Shown here: positions 1-33,299 of the stretch, in pieces
Layout of the letters: the number at the start of each line of letters is the position of its first letter
How positions within the stretch are numbered: position 1 is the first letter of the stretch
Assembly: GCA_029204225.1 (NCBI GenBank)
Contig: CM055097.1
Span: forward strand, 51,496,195 to 51,560,194
DNA: 64,000 bases
Reading direction: 5' to 3'
Source of the DNA: Diphasiastrum complanatum
Lineage: Eukaryota; Streptophyta; Lycopodiopsida; Lycopodiales; Lycopodiaceae
Program-made: the position numbers and the translations under genes
Notes under the pieces: model-generated
Databases searched by the model: none
Seen by the model: only the letters and a program-made list of their open reading frames with translations
Told to the model about the DNA's origin: nothing

Positions 1-907
1 CGTACTTCCTTTACCCCCTCCTCCAAAGCTCCTCCCCTTTCCTCATGTAAAAAGGACAAGTGGGGCCCAAGAAAGGCCAAAGGTGTCCTTTCTAGATCCT
101 TCTTACCATGTGGGGCCACCAAAGGGTGCCACATGGCCCATGGACCCCAATAGAAACATGAAATATGGTTAACTTCCCTCTCCCACCTCCAAACTCCTAG
201 GTACCACAGCCCTCTCCATACTTTGGAGATCAGCAGGTACAGAGAGGGAGGAGGAGAGAAGTACGAACTTCAAGTACAGCCACCAAGAAATAGCTTTGTT
301 TTAGTTCAAACTTAAAGTTTATTAACTTCTTTTGGGATTTCACCTCTTAGAGTAAATAGAATTACAACTTAAAGACTAAGTTTCAAACTTAGTTTTAAAG
401 TTTATCAACATTTAGCAAAAGATTTGATTTCAAATCCTTGCAAAACAATTATGACAAGAGGGGCCCTAGGGAGGCACGCCATCACCCCATCCCTCAAAAG
501 TCACATCAAATAGAATAAAGGCTTGTGGGGGAGGTATTATCTTACCTCTCCGCTCCCCTCATTTGATCACGCGCTGTGTTGTACCTCCTCCGCTGCCCCA
601 GCAGCAGAAATACCGCCCCCCCCCTACAAAAACAAAACATCATTACAGAACCAGCGCCTGCAGGTACAGCTGACAGCCGTTCCGGCAGGGACACTCAATT
701 TTCAGAACACGACTGCTGATGCAGATGCGCAGGCTGGCGCGTGCTGCTTCTTCTTCTCTTTTTTTTAAGTGAAGGGAATTAACACAATAAACTTGAAATA
801 AGGTTACAAAAACCAATAGCCACTATCTCCTTAAATGAATTACAAACCATAAAGGCATAAAAGGGAACGTGTGCACCTTTTAGAAAATCGGCTACTCTGA
901 TACCAAA
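1..907. other. No recognised gene; left flank of an LTR
   Basis: Short open frames only, none with a familiar motif. The segment next to 908 begins with a tRNA-Met primer-binding-site complement on the minus strand (about 896-906), so some of it may be leader of a retroelement running off the left edge. Confidence 0.4.
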
Positions 908-1375
908 TGTTACAACTCCCATGAATCTCCGATTGCCTTGAAGGTTCCGCACACCCCATACCAGTGATGACGCACCGTATCCGCCCATCCATAGGGTCAC
1001 AACCGACCCACCCCCATGCACTGGAGCTATCGACATAATCATGCCTAGTCGAGCCTCCTGTGATAACTGGCGTCCCATACCACCAGTCATCACCCTTGGC
1101 TCTCCCTAGCATACATCTCCTGGCCTGGAGATACATCCTGGCTCATGCACGTCCTCTCCATCCACCAACTCCTGGGTAGACTGAGTGAATGGAAAGAGAG
1201 AAACCCCACCACTATATAGACATAGCATAGTGGGTCCCATCAAGCACGGTCCTGCCAGCTACACGTGACCACCTAGGAGGTGACGCGTGGCACCTAAACA
1301 TGTCGATAACGCTAGACCTGCGTCATGCCCCTTGCGAGGCTGTCACTGAAGGGCATACTGTTATGGTACATAACA
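908..1375 (-). repeat. LTR of a minus-strand retroelement
   Basis: Read on the minus strand it starts TGTTATGTACC and ends GGAGTTGTAACA, and is followed by TTTGGTATCAGAGTAGCC, which contains the initiator-Met primer-binding site. A TATA-like CTATATAG lies inside (about 1213-1220). It would be a 5' LTR whose body lies at lower coordinates or is lost. A second copy was not found in the window. Confidence 0.55.
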
Positions 1376-1776
1376 TCATTGTTGCAACTTGCATTATTGT
1401 TCTAGATAACACGTGGTACATTAGGAAATTCCATTATGTTGTATTAATGCCATAGAGGATATCGTAGCTCCATAGTGTACATAACTCATATGAACCAAAC
1501 GTTGTTCCATATTTATAGTTCAATTTTTCATGTATGTTGAATTCATTTGGAACGTGCTTTAATTTGACTACTTTTCGAGTTGAATAATAACACTTAACAT
1601 GGGATAGGCTAACAAAAATCAAAATTAGTGTCAGAACATAGAATTCAACACCTCTTCAAAATTGAAAGAGACTATGTCGGATGTTTTCTTCAACCAGATT
1701 CAAAGGAAAAGAACATATCGCATGAATTTTGACTAGTTTTTTTGGTAAAAAAATGGGGGGCCGGGGGGCCTAGAGT

Positions 1777-1778
<2 letters not shown>
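1376..1778. other. No recognised content
   Basis: AT-rich sequence with a 62-codon minus-strand frame at 1434-1622 that shows no motif. It ends in a G/C run just before the TG repeat. Confidence 0.4.

Positions 1779-1845
<67 letters not shown>
1779..1845. repeat. (TG)n(AG)n microsatellite at a LINE 3' end
   Basis: About 17 TG units then about 17 AG units. Seen from the minus strand the CT tract directly follows the LINE terminus CATTAATAAAGCTTT. Confidence 0.95.
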
Positions 1846-1847
<2 letters not shown>

Positions 1848-1849
<2 letters not shown>

Positions 1850-2890
1850 TTTATTAATGTTTATAATTACTCGAGAGTACAAAAGACAAAATATGTACAT
1901 CTCAAGTGTGTAGGCTACTCTGGGAGCGGATAAAACGTCTCCAAAAAAAAACATATGAAGAAGAGTAAACTAACTGAACTGAAAAACATCTAAATGCCTC
2001 TCTGCAAAAACTGGAATGGAGGGCATATATAACATGAAAGAAGCACCTCAAGTGTCAATCAATGTTGTCAAGTAGGTAGTAATCAACATATGGTGCTCGG
2101 AATGTGGAGGGTGCCGCTGCCTGGGTTTGTGGGTAGTATGTCGTTGACTCTATCTCGGTCTGCTAGAGGAAATACATGGTCTGATGCACTGACGTCTGGT
2201 ACGATGTTTGTCTCTAACTGAGATATATGTCTCGCCTTCTAATCTATCCCCCAAAGCATCTATAGGCCTTTGTCTGCGTCTGGTGAAGAAGTCTGTGATA
2301 CTAATTTGGGGATCCAAACTGATCTGGGTACTGGCTAGGTCTCATCTCAAGAGCATCATCTCTCGAACCATCAATGCTATATAGTGGGGTTCGCATATGT
2401 GATCAAGGCCCAAAGAGACCTAGAGGAGTCTCGATATAGACAATGGTATCGTCCCCTAATCTCATAATAAACTGGGCATTTGAAAATGAAGTCTAGCCTA
2501 TCAAGACTAGCCAATCTATGTTCTAATCACAAGACATGAAAGCCTGAGATATGGTACAATGTGTTGTTGAGTAGCTGAAGTTGTGTCGATATAATACAGT
2601 CAGAACTATACAATAGATCACGTCGCAACAGGACCACTACTTAAGAAAGCATGGATAGAAGAGGAGGAGGATGATGATGCAGGCACTAAAGAGGGTCTGC
2701 GCAAGTGAGCTCCAAATCTGCAAAATCTCCTAGTAGCCATAGCGTATTGGTTAGAGTCATGGTGTCCATGCTGATCTCTCTGACAAATATCTCTACGGAG
2801 CATGAACATCTCTTGCAACATCAATGTCACACACCGAGGATCAACATATGAAATGAGTGAGCATAGTGTGACTAGAGAATCACGGCAAAG
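1848..2890 (-). mobile_element. 5'-truncated LINE fragment (copy 1)
   Basis: On the minus strand, 2618-2880 encodes SLISYVDPRCVTLMLQEM and then LRRD, closely matching SLISYEDPRCVALMIREM of the larger LINE at 24 kb. The last 70 bp before the microsatellite also align with that LINE's end (ACACTTGA.ATGTAC ... ACATT.ATAAA). The intervening 700 bp is degenerate. The 5' side is lost into the CACATA repeat. Confidence 0.6.
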
Positions 2891-3500
2891 GCAATGAAAT
2901 ACACGTACACAAACATATAATACACAGACGCATACACACACATACACATGCACATACATACACATACACATACACATATACATACATACAGACACACACA
3001 CATATACATACCACATACATACTCATACACATACACATACATATACTTACACATACGTACACATAATAAATATATATTCACATATATACACATACACATA
3101 CATGTACATACAAAAAAAAATACACATACATATACATACACATACACATTTACACAAACATACATAAACATACAACACACATACATTTACACATACACAA
3201 ATACACACACACATATATAAACACATACACAAATACATACACACATATATAAACACATACACATAGACACACACACACACACACATATAAATATATATGT
3301 ATATATCTATATATACATACATATACATACACACACACATACATATACATACACATACATGCACACACACATGCACATATACACATATACATACATATAG
3401 ACATTTAGATACACATATACATGCACACATACACATACATATACATACATATGCACACATACACATAGACATATGCACACATACACATACACATCATTGT
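2890..3500. repeat. CACATA-type degenerate satellite
   Basis: About 610 bp of imperfect ACACAT/ACATAC units with no G-rich interruptions on this strand. All six frames look open (Tyr/Val/Cys or Thr/His repeats), but only because of composition. Confidence 0.95.
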
Positions 3501-3527
3501 CTGCCCGCCATCGGTGGGCACGCTATG

Positions 3528-3529
<2 letters not shown>

Positions 3530-3579
<50 letters not shown>
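3530..3579. repeat. (TA)n microsatellite
   Basis: About 25 uninterrupted TA units, ending directly in the GC-rich palindromic block at 3580. Confidence 0.97.
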
Positions 3580-3581
<2 letters not shown>

Positions 3582-3720
3582 AACGTGGCGGACCCCGGAC
3601 GCACCAGGGGTGCGTCCGGGTCCCCGGATGCGTCCGCTTTTCTTTTTCTTTTTCTTTTTTGACTTTTTTAGAGTCAAATTTTTTTTTAGAAAAAATATGG
3701 ACGCGTCTGGGGCTCTAGGA
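3580..3720. repeat. GC-rich palindromic unit around T/A runs (unit 1)
   Basis: Overlapping GGACGC/GCGTCC inverted motifs (GGACGCACCAGGGGTGCGTCC, minus its last base a near-perfect hairpin), then a T-rich tract, GACTTTTTTAGAGTC, an A-rich tract and GGACGCGTC. The layout resembles units at 6050 and 24740. Confidence 0.5.
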
Positions 3721-4183
3721 ATGAAGTCTAGAAAATACATTTGGCTCAAAGATACTTATAAGTGGGTGATTAGAAGATTAATGTACGGCTGCAATCCAAA
3801 TTCTGAACCAGCACGAAAGGTGTCATTGTGCTTCGTGAATGTTTGAGATTCAAAATTTGAATTAGGACAAGATTAGAAGCAAGAACTCAATTAGGCATAT
3901 TCCAGATAAATTGAAAGGATAGTAAATATATGGCGCACCCTCGCATTCACCAGCTCACAGATAGCTAGTGAGTTAACCAAATGATGTGATCTACACTCTA
4001 GACTCTCTAATCATGATATAGGCCATGTCATTGACTTTGGCCCTAGGAGATGATTGCATGGATGCCACATGACGTCATCTATATTCTATTAGATTACTAC
4101 TCAACAAAGTGCTTATAGATTCAAAAAATCATCCTTTAAAGCAAATGACAATGAGCCGACAAAACCAAACATCGGACATGTAC
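3721..4183. other. Sequence downstream of RH57 exon 9; nothing recognised
   Basis: Would be intron of the helicase if the gene continues leftwards. No helicase C-terminal motif was recognised on the minus strand. Confidence 0.4.
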
Positions 4184-25873
<21,690 letters not shown>

Positions 25874-26319
25874 GAGCCTAGTGAAGTTAGCAAGGTTCCG
25901 AAGAGTGTATCTTGTCTTCTTTTCCTCTACCGTGCGCTGTCTCCCTCACGGCCTATTAACACCCCTCTCTCTCTCTCTCTCTATCTCTCTCTCACTCTCT
26001 CAAACTCACTTTACATTATTGCTATTTTTTCTTGTGCAACCTAAAAAAAAAAAAAAACCCTAAAAAATTAAAAAACAGCGCCCCTCTCTCTATCTCTCTC
26101 ATATGGAGGCCTCTTCTTCTCTCTCTTGCCCTTTTACACCTTTATCTCTTTTTAAAAACTTTTGTTTTTCCGAATTTCTAAAGTCACATGTTATCTCTTT
26201 AAAAAAATTTATATGCACATGTAATTTTCAAGCATTTCAAATGCACTTCAAATGCCCTTCAAAGAATTTTGTCTATGATCTTCTCTTCTCCTCTACCCAC
26301 AATCGACCTGTTCAACATG

Positions 26320-26323
<4 letters not shown>
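25874..26323 (-). promoter_or_regulatory. RH57: RH57 5' flank: GA-rich tract and telo-box
   Basis: Upstream of the helicase ATG, read on the minus strand, the flank is rich in GAGAGA (plus CT tracts at about 25967-26000 and 26083-26100) and carries AAACCCTAAA (plus, about 26054-26065) beside an A-run. Telo-boxes and GA tracts are common in plant promoters of ribosome-biogenesis genes, which would suit this gene. No clear TATA box was seen. Inference only. Confidence 0.35.

Positions 26324-26372
<49 letters not shown>
26324..26372. repeat. (CT)n microsatellite
   Basis: About 24 CT units upstream of the helicase gene. Confidence 0.95.
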
Positions 26373-26377
<5 letters not shown>

Positions 26378-27310
26378 CTGGTATGGTTTATGTTTGGCCC
26401 CACATCCCCCCACTCCCCTACCCCCATTCACACTTGAATTTTAAGGTACTTTTGGAGGTCCAAGACCTTGAAATCACTTTCTCCTTTGTGCTTTGTGCTT
26501 GTTGGGCATTGCCTTGTTCACAAAAGAGATTAGAATGTGTTCAAGTTGGTCACCTAAATTTATGCAAAAGTTTAAATTAATGTTAATGTCTTAAATTATA
26601 TGGGTATGTGCACACAAAAAGCTATGTCATGCAGTAGTGAATCTCAAAAAATTCACATCCCCCTTCTTTTCTTGCAAGCATGCACACGCGTTAGATGCAC
26701 TTTTCTATGCAAGTCATTGATAGCAAAAAAATTAAGTACTCTTTTTCTTACATCCCTAGGTTCTCAACGAGTATGAAACCAACAACAATAATCAAATGGA
26801 GATTTACTATTTGCATTCACGTAAAAAATGTTTTACCTTATTTTTCATGCACCTTTTGCCCAGAAAGCATGTGCTAAAAAAAATTATGAAAAAAATAAGA
26901 AGTAAAATGTTTTTACATCAAGAAAGGGCCACCTTCCTTGACCCTTCCACCTAGGCTACTACTTTGCAACCAACCAACACCCACATGTCACTAAATTTTA
27001 GCTTTTAGGTCCCCCCAAATTCTCTCTCTCCACATTTTATAATGACTATTTTGAATCTTTTGAGTCCTAGCCCTATAAATTGAATCCGTACTGTTGGATT
27101 ATTCTCCTTCCTTAATCGGTTTTTAATCTTCATCCAGTTGTTTATCCAGTTCTGCGGATTCTTCCGTGTTTTACACAGTTTGTAGAATTACAAGTGTTTT
27201 TACACAGTCTACAAAAATACATGGAGTTTGACAACAATGTCAGAAATTTTCTCTCATTACAAAACCCGACACTATCGCCTTTTTGCTACAGTCAATTTTC
27301 TCTTAAGCGA
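26373..27310. other. No recognised gene
   Basis: Short frames only. A CCTATAAATTG TATA-like motif occurs at about 27071, without a supported gene after it. Confidence 0.4.
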
Positions 27311-27319
27311 CACTGTCAA

Positions 27320-27475
27320 AAATTGCAAGTAAAAATACAGTGTCGCATTTTTCGCATTTTTTGCCTGTTAGGAATTTTGAGTAAAAATGCAGTGTCGCGT
27401 TTTTCGCATTTTTTGCCTGTCAAAAATTGTGAGTAAAAATGTAGTGTCTCATTTTTCGCATTTTTCAAAGTGCCT
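27320..27475. repeat. Tandem repeat, about 60-bp period, three units
   Basis: The core GAGTAAAAATGCAGTGTCGC, then TTTTTCGCATTTTTTGCCTG, recurs at about 27328, 27389 and 27431 with substitutions. The sequence around it is rich in GTGTCGC words. Confidence 0.8.
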
Positions 27476-28145
27476 CAAATGTTAAGGAAAAGACTTTGGC
27501 AAAATGTGGGGCTATCAAATATTCAAGAAATGAGATTTTGCGACATTGTCGCATTTCTCACAAAAGTTGTATTTTTTTGCTTTCTCCCTGATGATAGTTA
27601 CGTTTATTTCTACAGACAATCACGTTCACGTATGCAAACAGACTGTTTACGACTAAATGTCACTGCTTATCAGCAAGCAACTTCTGAGAAGAACTGGATG
27701 AATGCCAGCAGACTCCAACCAACTAGCAACCGCATTTGACGACCTAATTGCTTAGTATAAATAGTTGTTCATATTTCAACATCTTAATCAATTAGAGATC
27801 AAGTATTGAATAGTTAGCTCTCTCTCAAGTCTGCGAGCTTGAACACTCTTGAGCATTCTAGCTCAGTTCTTTAGAGTTGATTAGAGATTGCTATTGTGTT
27901 TACTACTTATCAGTAGTTGCGCTTAATTCAGACTTATATTTTAGCCGTTCAGAGATAGCTTACGGTACGCGGCTTCGATCCATAACTTGTTGTACTCATT
28001 TACATGTGTTTTGCTTTCATACTGAATCAATATTATCTTCTTATTGCGTTCAGCTTCGTCTCAGAATGTATGTGTTTCTGTAATTCTTCGTGACTGATTA
28101 TTTGTCTGATAATTCAATGCTTAAATGTTTGGCTACGTAATCGTT
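27476..28145. other. No recognised gene; LTR- or promoter-like stretch
   Basis: Has GTATAAATAGTTG (about 27755) followed by a CT-rich, leader-like region. No terminal repeats or coding match were found. Confidence 0.3.
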
Positions 28146-28149
28146 GTAG

Positions 28150-28236
28150 TACTAATGATTTCAAAGTTAGTTACTATAAGATCGAACGTGATTTTTGTCA
28201 CTGTTGTTTTGTTCAAAATTGTGATTATGTTCCTTT
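28150..28236 (+). repeat. Left arm of an inverted duplication
   Basis: About 75-85 bp, from AGTACTAATGATTTCAAAGT to TTGTTCAAAATTG, matches the reverse complement of 28686-28772 with roughly one mismatch per ten bases. On the plus strand a frame through it reads FKVSYYKIERDFCHCCFVQN and continues open to a stop at 28385. Confidence 0.8.
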
Positions 28237-28685
28237 AATGAGCTCTCAATATTCATTGTATTCTACATATATAGAACTTAGTGGAAACAAGGATAATGCA
28301 CATCTATTAGATGCGTTATCAAGCAAGGAATTTCTCCATTACAATACAACCATTGAAGGAGATACAAAATCTGATGAGGATGAGTAAAAACTTTGTATTA
28401 TGCATTTATACAATCAATATGATTACAAAGCTTATGTTTTTACTATGATGATCTTCTCTCTTGCTCCACGAATTTGCAAGCTATGCACAAGAAGAGATGG
28501 ACAAGTTAGCCTTTTCTTGAGATCTCTTGTGGAAATTCCCATTTCATGTTTGTTGTACGTGTTGGAAAGAAGTACATAAAAGGTAGGTCGAATAAGATTC
28601 GAATAAAAAGAATTCAAACGACAAGAAAGAAAACTTGTCATGCGCAGCGGAATAAACCATCTTCCTCTTTCTTCATGCATGACTA
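28237..28685. other. Spacer of the inverted duplication
   Basis: Contains a plus-strand frame ending in an acidic tail (SDEDE) at 28387 and a 92-codon minus-strand frame at 28432-28710. I recognise neither. Confidence 0.35.
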
Positions 28686-28772
28686 CGCCTATCAATTTCG
28701 AACAAAACAATAGTGATAAAAATCACGTTCGATTTTATAGTAGCTAACTTTGAAACCATTAGTACTAGATTG
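28686..28772 (-). repeat. Right arm of an inverted duplication
   Basis: On the minus strand the same frame reads FKVSYYKIERDFYHYCFVRN then stop. Two of the Cys codons of the left arm are Tyr here (TGT to TAT). Confidence 0.8.
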
Positions 28773-29429
28773 TTCAAAACATAAGATCTCTTGACGAAAA
28801 TGATCTTATTTGTCTTAACAAATTTATGTCCTCCTAGATAATAAGATAAAGCTTTAACAATCATTATGAGAGTCTTCCCAACTGGACTGAACTTAGAATG
28901 AGCAATGCAAAATTTCATTCTTTCGAAAATGCCTCAAATAGTGGCCAAGTCCACTATCCCTATGGAATGAGTGTTGTCTGATGTCGCCTTGGCGTGCGCA
29001 TGCAACAAAGTCATCAACTACAAGTGCAGTCCACAAAAAAAGAGGAGTTACAAACGTATATAATTGACATTCAAGAAACAATGAAATACTTACACATTGC
29101 AATAAAATCACTTACACGTTCTTCATCATCTGCTGCAACCAGATCTGAATGATCTATATTGTGACCATCTACTGAAGAAGAGTCATTTGTAAACTATATT
29201 AAGGATGGTCAAGAGAAGCCCATATGCGTCTGAAATGCCATGAATTCTTCTTCAGATGGCATGCTTTGTCCATGCTCATAAAAATTTGCCAAAGCCTTTG
29301 TCAAGCATTCTTCCCTTGTCAAAAGACCTTCCTCATCATCATATTCGTTTCTGGGGACTAGGCCTTCAGTTTCAAAATATAGTACCTCGTCCTCACAATA
29401 GTAAAAAAAACTACACAAATTTGTTGTAG

Positions 29430-29463
<34 letters not shown>

Positions 29464-29600
29464 TCATTTATATAGTATACTAGCAAATTAAAAAAAGCAT
29501 TTAGATCCGACATCAAATCTTGTTTCCTCAGCAATGAAGCTCAAGCCAATGAAAAAATCTCTGAGCATTTCCGTATCAACATTTAGAAAATCACTATCCT
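28773..29600. other. No confident gene; minus-strand frame remnants
   Basis: Minus-strand frames at 28893-29111 (TALVVDDFVACARQG) and 29209-29418 (acidic) look coding-like. The first is faintly reminiscent of the hAT segment after WTPCAAH, but too weak to call. An (AT)n tract lies at 29431-29461. Confidence 0.3.
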
Positions 29601-29609
29601 TATTGGGGG

Positions 29610-30190
29610 TGTCAATAGACACGTGACACCATTTTGTACCCACTTTCCATTGAGAAGAATAGAGTTGAAAGAGAGCGAATATCTCCTCCTTCCTATCTTG
29701 CTTGCTTGTAAAGCCCTCCTATTTTTCTTGTGTGTGATTCTTGTGGATGTTGAATGCATGTATTGTTTTTCTTAATCAAGCTATCACAATCATGGATGAT
29801 CATTCGCACTTGCATTCATCCATTAGTTCATAACCAATCCATACAATCCACACTCAAGTAAATTAGGTGTTAGAAATACATTTTAGAGTGATCATTAAGA
29901 TTCATAGGTACGATTTCCTTCATTGTTCACCTCCCTTGAGAAGATCAACCTCTTGAGGAAAAGATCTAGAGGCAAGGATGCCTAGATAAACCAAGAAGCC
30001 AAGATCTAGAAAAGGATCAACCCAAGACAAAGAAGACCTCGAAAGAAGAGAATAGGAAGATGAACCACACCCCAAGATCTAAGGCATTCCACTTTTAGAT
30101 CTTAAACAAAGCTTGACACCCTTAGTAGGCTTAGATCCTCATTCCCATTTCCTTGCTTAACCCCCTCCCCATTGGATCGAAACTTGTTAC
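29610..30190 (+). repeat. Element E left LTR
   Basis: About 580 bp. It holds about 160 bp (29768-29927) that the right copy lacks, between two ATTGTT words. Confidence 0.75.
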
Positions 30191-30285
30191 TACATGACTA
30201 CTCAACCGAAATAGATCCACAAAACCTCATCTTTGCCCTCTAGATCCGTCCGATCAGGGAGGCATGAAAAAGGTCCAACATTTTT

Positions 30286-30480
30286 TTGAAAAATCACGAC
30301 ACAACTGAGTGCCGATACAGCCTACGCAATCAAGCTGCATGCCCATCATCAAATCTTGTCCCATTGGCACAACGACAAAGTGCCCTACCCCAACCACCGC
30401 CTAGACTGGATCTACCACCCACTCCCCCCAGAACCCAAGGACTAGTAGTGAGAAATCCGCAACTAGCTAACATCAGTTGA
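30286..30480 (+). pseudogene. Gypsy gag remnant
   Basis: A short frame starting MKNHDTTECRYSLRNQ. HDT.EC is the second half of a gag zinc knuckle; the first cysteines are lost. A proline-rich tail follows. Confidence 0.45.
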
Positions 30481-30672
30481 ATATAGTCGAAGTGACCGCA
30501 GAACCCTACTACCCCGAGGAGAAAGCATTGGACTTGGTCCTAGTGCATTTCATAGGTGGAACATATGGTGAGTTGATACCGATCTACATGAACCAGCTTC
30601 GTGGTACAAGATTCAGAGCTAGATGTTCTCCAGGTGTTTACCCTGGAGGAAGGTCGGGAATAAAGGATTATT
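30481..30672 (+). other. Diverged frame between gag remnant and integrase
   Basis: Open for 71 codons, with YYPEEKALDLVLVHFIGGTY. No confident family match; perhaps an RNase H or protease remnant. Confidence 0.3.
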
Positions 30673-31468
30673 TTGGCCGAGATGCCATTTGAGAAATGGG
30701 ACATAGACTATGTCGGCCCTATTCGTCTAACTGCGCGTGGTTCCCAAGCTCGCTATATCATCATAGCCACTGACTACCTGACCAAATGGGTCGAAGCCAA
30801 AGCAGTGAGGAAGGCTGACGCCAACTCCACTACTAAGTTCCGGTATGAAAATATCTTAGTACATTTTGGGTTCCCACTTGAACTTGTGGGTGATCGTGGA
30901 ACGCATTTTTTAAACGAAACTGTCACTCAATTTGTTGTCCTCGTATCTAGTTGTCCATAGAAAGAGCACACCCTATTACCCATATTGCAACAGACAAGCA
31001 GAATCATCGAACAAGATTCTCTGGGGTATTATCACGAAGATGGTTGAAGCATCACACTCACAAACTTCATGCAGCTTTATGGGTATTCAAAACCATCTTT
31101 AAGGTGAGCACTGGACAGACTCCATTCCAAATGGTGTATGGACATGAAGCTGTAATGCCTGATGAATTTGTTGTTCCAAGTCTGAGAGTCACCCTCACCA
31201 AACGACTAAGTACAGAGGAATCTACCAAGAGGAGACCTCCAGCTCCACGCCCTAGTTGTAAAAAAACAGCAAAGGAAAGCTTGGCACGATCAGAACATCA
31301 AGACCAAGGATCTCGTCAAGGGAGAATTGGCTTTGTTTTACAATGCCAAAGCACACAAAGGTAAGTCAAGTTTCTAGGAGAAGGGTCATACAAGGTAGTG
31401 GAAATCTGACCTAATGGCACAGTCATTTCCGCCAACCTACAAGGCAAATTGTTCGATCTATCCAGGTA
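30673..31468 (+). pseudogene. Gypsy integrase
   Basis: Frame 1 (30673-30957): FEKWDIDYVGPI (first Asp), IIIATDYLTKWVEAKAV, FGFPLELVGDRGTHFLNE (second Asp). After a frameshift (30951-31364): WLKHHTHKLHAALWVFKT, STGQTPFQMVYGHEAVMP and DEFVVPSLRV. A C-terminal YKVVEI, NGTVISANLQGKLFDLSR then stop is readable to 31468. The active-site Glu region is degraded. Confidence 0.88.
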
Positions 31469-32335
31469 GTAAGCTGATAGTCTCAGTTAAAATGGATTAG
31501 TCGGGTACTTAATTATGATCAAGTTAGATAAAATAAATTCCAAGTAGATCGATAATCTTCTAACTAGATGACTCGATCTCCGATAGATAGACCTTAGACA
31601 GTTGAAATCTAAGCAATCATTTTGGTAGATTGTAGAGTACTTAGACCACTTAGATCGATTAGGATAGACTTAGATAGTCGACTACGATCCGTAGAATAGC
31701 TTACCTAAGATTAAATTACTTTTCTAGGTAGACTTAGAGTAAATACATCTAGTTTAGATAATCTTAAGTCTGTAGGTCCTAGATAGATTAGGTTTATAGC
31801 ATGCCTAGATTAGAACAGATAGGTTAGATTCGATCAGACTAGATTAAAAGCCCCATAGCATAATACAGTCATAGTCTTAGAATAGAATAGTTAGGTGTCA
31901 AGTCAAGTGGAAATTAGATTAAATCAAGCTCAAAATGATAGTTGTTGCACCATCAAAACCTTGTATTTAAAGCCCCACCTTGTACAAACTCACTCCCTTG
32001 ACATACAAATCCCCAACCGGCCCCACCCTTTTTTTCCTTTGTAAGAACGCCTTCGAACCACTCCAAACGGCCCAAAAAGAGCTTGATTGTTATTTTTAGT
32101 AGTCCCTACCCCTGCCAATATTGTCCTCTGTTGCAGATACACACGGTCAAGTACGTAAGAGTCAGACTCGATTTTTAATAAAACTGCCATTTTTAGTAAA
32201 CAATGGGAGTTTTTGATTAGAAAATCTCTCAAATCTGGCAATTGATCGAGAAATGAACTATGCACAACGTAAACATTGAGAATTTGGCATTGATATGACC
32301 GACCTCTAAAAATAACAGTAGGCGAGTAATTGCCA
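31469..32335. other. Non-coding interior of element E
   Basis: Low-complexity TAGATTAG/GATAGACT words dominate 31490-31900. No coding match on either strand. Confidence 0.5.
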
Positions 32336-32650
32336 CCCCTATATAAGAGTGCGAGAAATCGAAATTATTGCAATATATAAGAGTGCGAGAAATCGAAGTT
32401 ATTTCTCGCTTATTTTTTGCGCATTTCTCGCCCGTTTTTTTGTCATTACTCGCTGACAGTCATCGTTACTTGCCAACTTCAATTTCTCGCCATCAAGCAT
32501 TCTACATTACTCGTCGACCTACCAGCACCCTCCAGACACCATTTTCTACCATCTGCCATTATTCGTCTATTTTTTGCCATCAGAGCCCATTACCCGCCTA
32601 TAGCCTATTACTCACCATCAGACCCCTTGCTCGCCTACAGCCTCCCAATC
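32336..32650 (+). repeat. TTACTCGCC-rich segment with duplicated TATA block
   Basis: TATATAAGAGTGCGAGAAAT occurs twice (about 32341 and 32374). Variants of ATTACTCGCC then recur irregularly every 20-40 bp to about 32635. Confidence 0.65.
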
Positions 32651-32765
32651 CTAATTTTAATCCTCCGACCCAAAATTACAGCTTGATTTGCCCATATGGC
32701 ACCAAAACGTCGACTTTGGACACTTCGGTTACTTCAGATACTTCGGTTGGAGAGAGAGAGTGAAA

Positions 32766-33250
32766 AAGCATAGAGCTAAAGCCAAGGTCCAAGCCCTTCA
32801 GGACCAGCTCAACAAAGCAAATTAGGCGGCTCAGCAACAAAATCAGCTCGTGCTCAACCTCAAAGCAAACCTTGATGCAGAAAAGACTGTCCGACAGACC
32901 TGCAAATCAGATCGTCAGCACCTAGTGATAAAATCTATGGAGCTAGAGCTGAAACGAGAATCCCTCAAAGCCATTGAGAGATATCTCAAGGAATTGATAT
33001 ACACCCTTGAATGCAATGTCTCTAGGGAGAAAATCACAATAGCACGAGACCAAAAAAACTTCATCATCCAGTAGGCTGCCCTAGAGCTCAAGGTTCAACA
33101 GGCAAAGCAACAGTCACAGGCAATTCAAGCTGCACAAGTGGTTGTTGTTGTGAAAGAAAAAACATCGGTCGCTCAGAAACTCTAGAAGAAGAGGGTCGAG
33201 TACGACAAGGATTTCTCAACTAGGTGGATGTCATTTTCATCGAAAATCAG
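32766..33250 (+). pseudogene. Coiled-coil frame of unknown origin
   Basis: Reads through three stop codons as a heptad-rich Gln/Leu/Lys protein (KVQALQDQLNKAN, QQNQLVLNLKANLDAEKT, MELELKRESLKAIERYLKEL, LELKVQQAKQQSQAIQA). Some gypsy elements carry coiled-coil gag regions, but assignment here is a guess. Confidence 0.45.
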
Positions 33251-33299
33251 TTTCAAGACCTCAAAGGAAAAGGCAGTCCCCATTCTCCTGACATATTGA

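Noticed and set aside
779-1136. Two overlapping minus-strand frames of about 100 codons
   Set aside because: They lie across an LTR and its primer-binding site and show no protein motif.
2890-3662. Several overlapping open frames of 60-143 codons on both strands
   Set aside because: They are translations of CACATA/TA repeats (Tyr-Val-Cys or Thr-His runs). Open frames arise from composition; there is no protein signal.
26103-26580. Two plus-strand frames near the helicase promoter
   Set aside because: Their length comes from the CT repeat; no motif and no homology recognised.
28893-29111. Second hAT transposase remnant
   Set aside because: Only a faint resemblance (VVDDFVAC) to the segment after WTPCAAH; none of DGWTD, VTDNASN or WTPCAAH is present.
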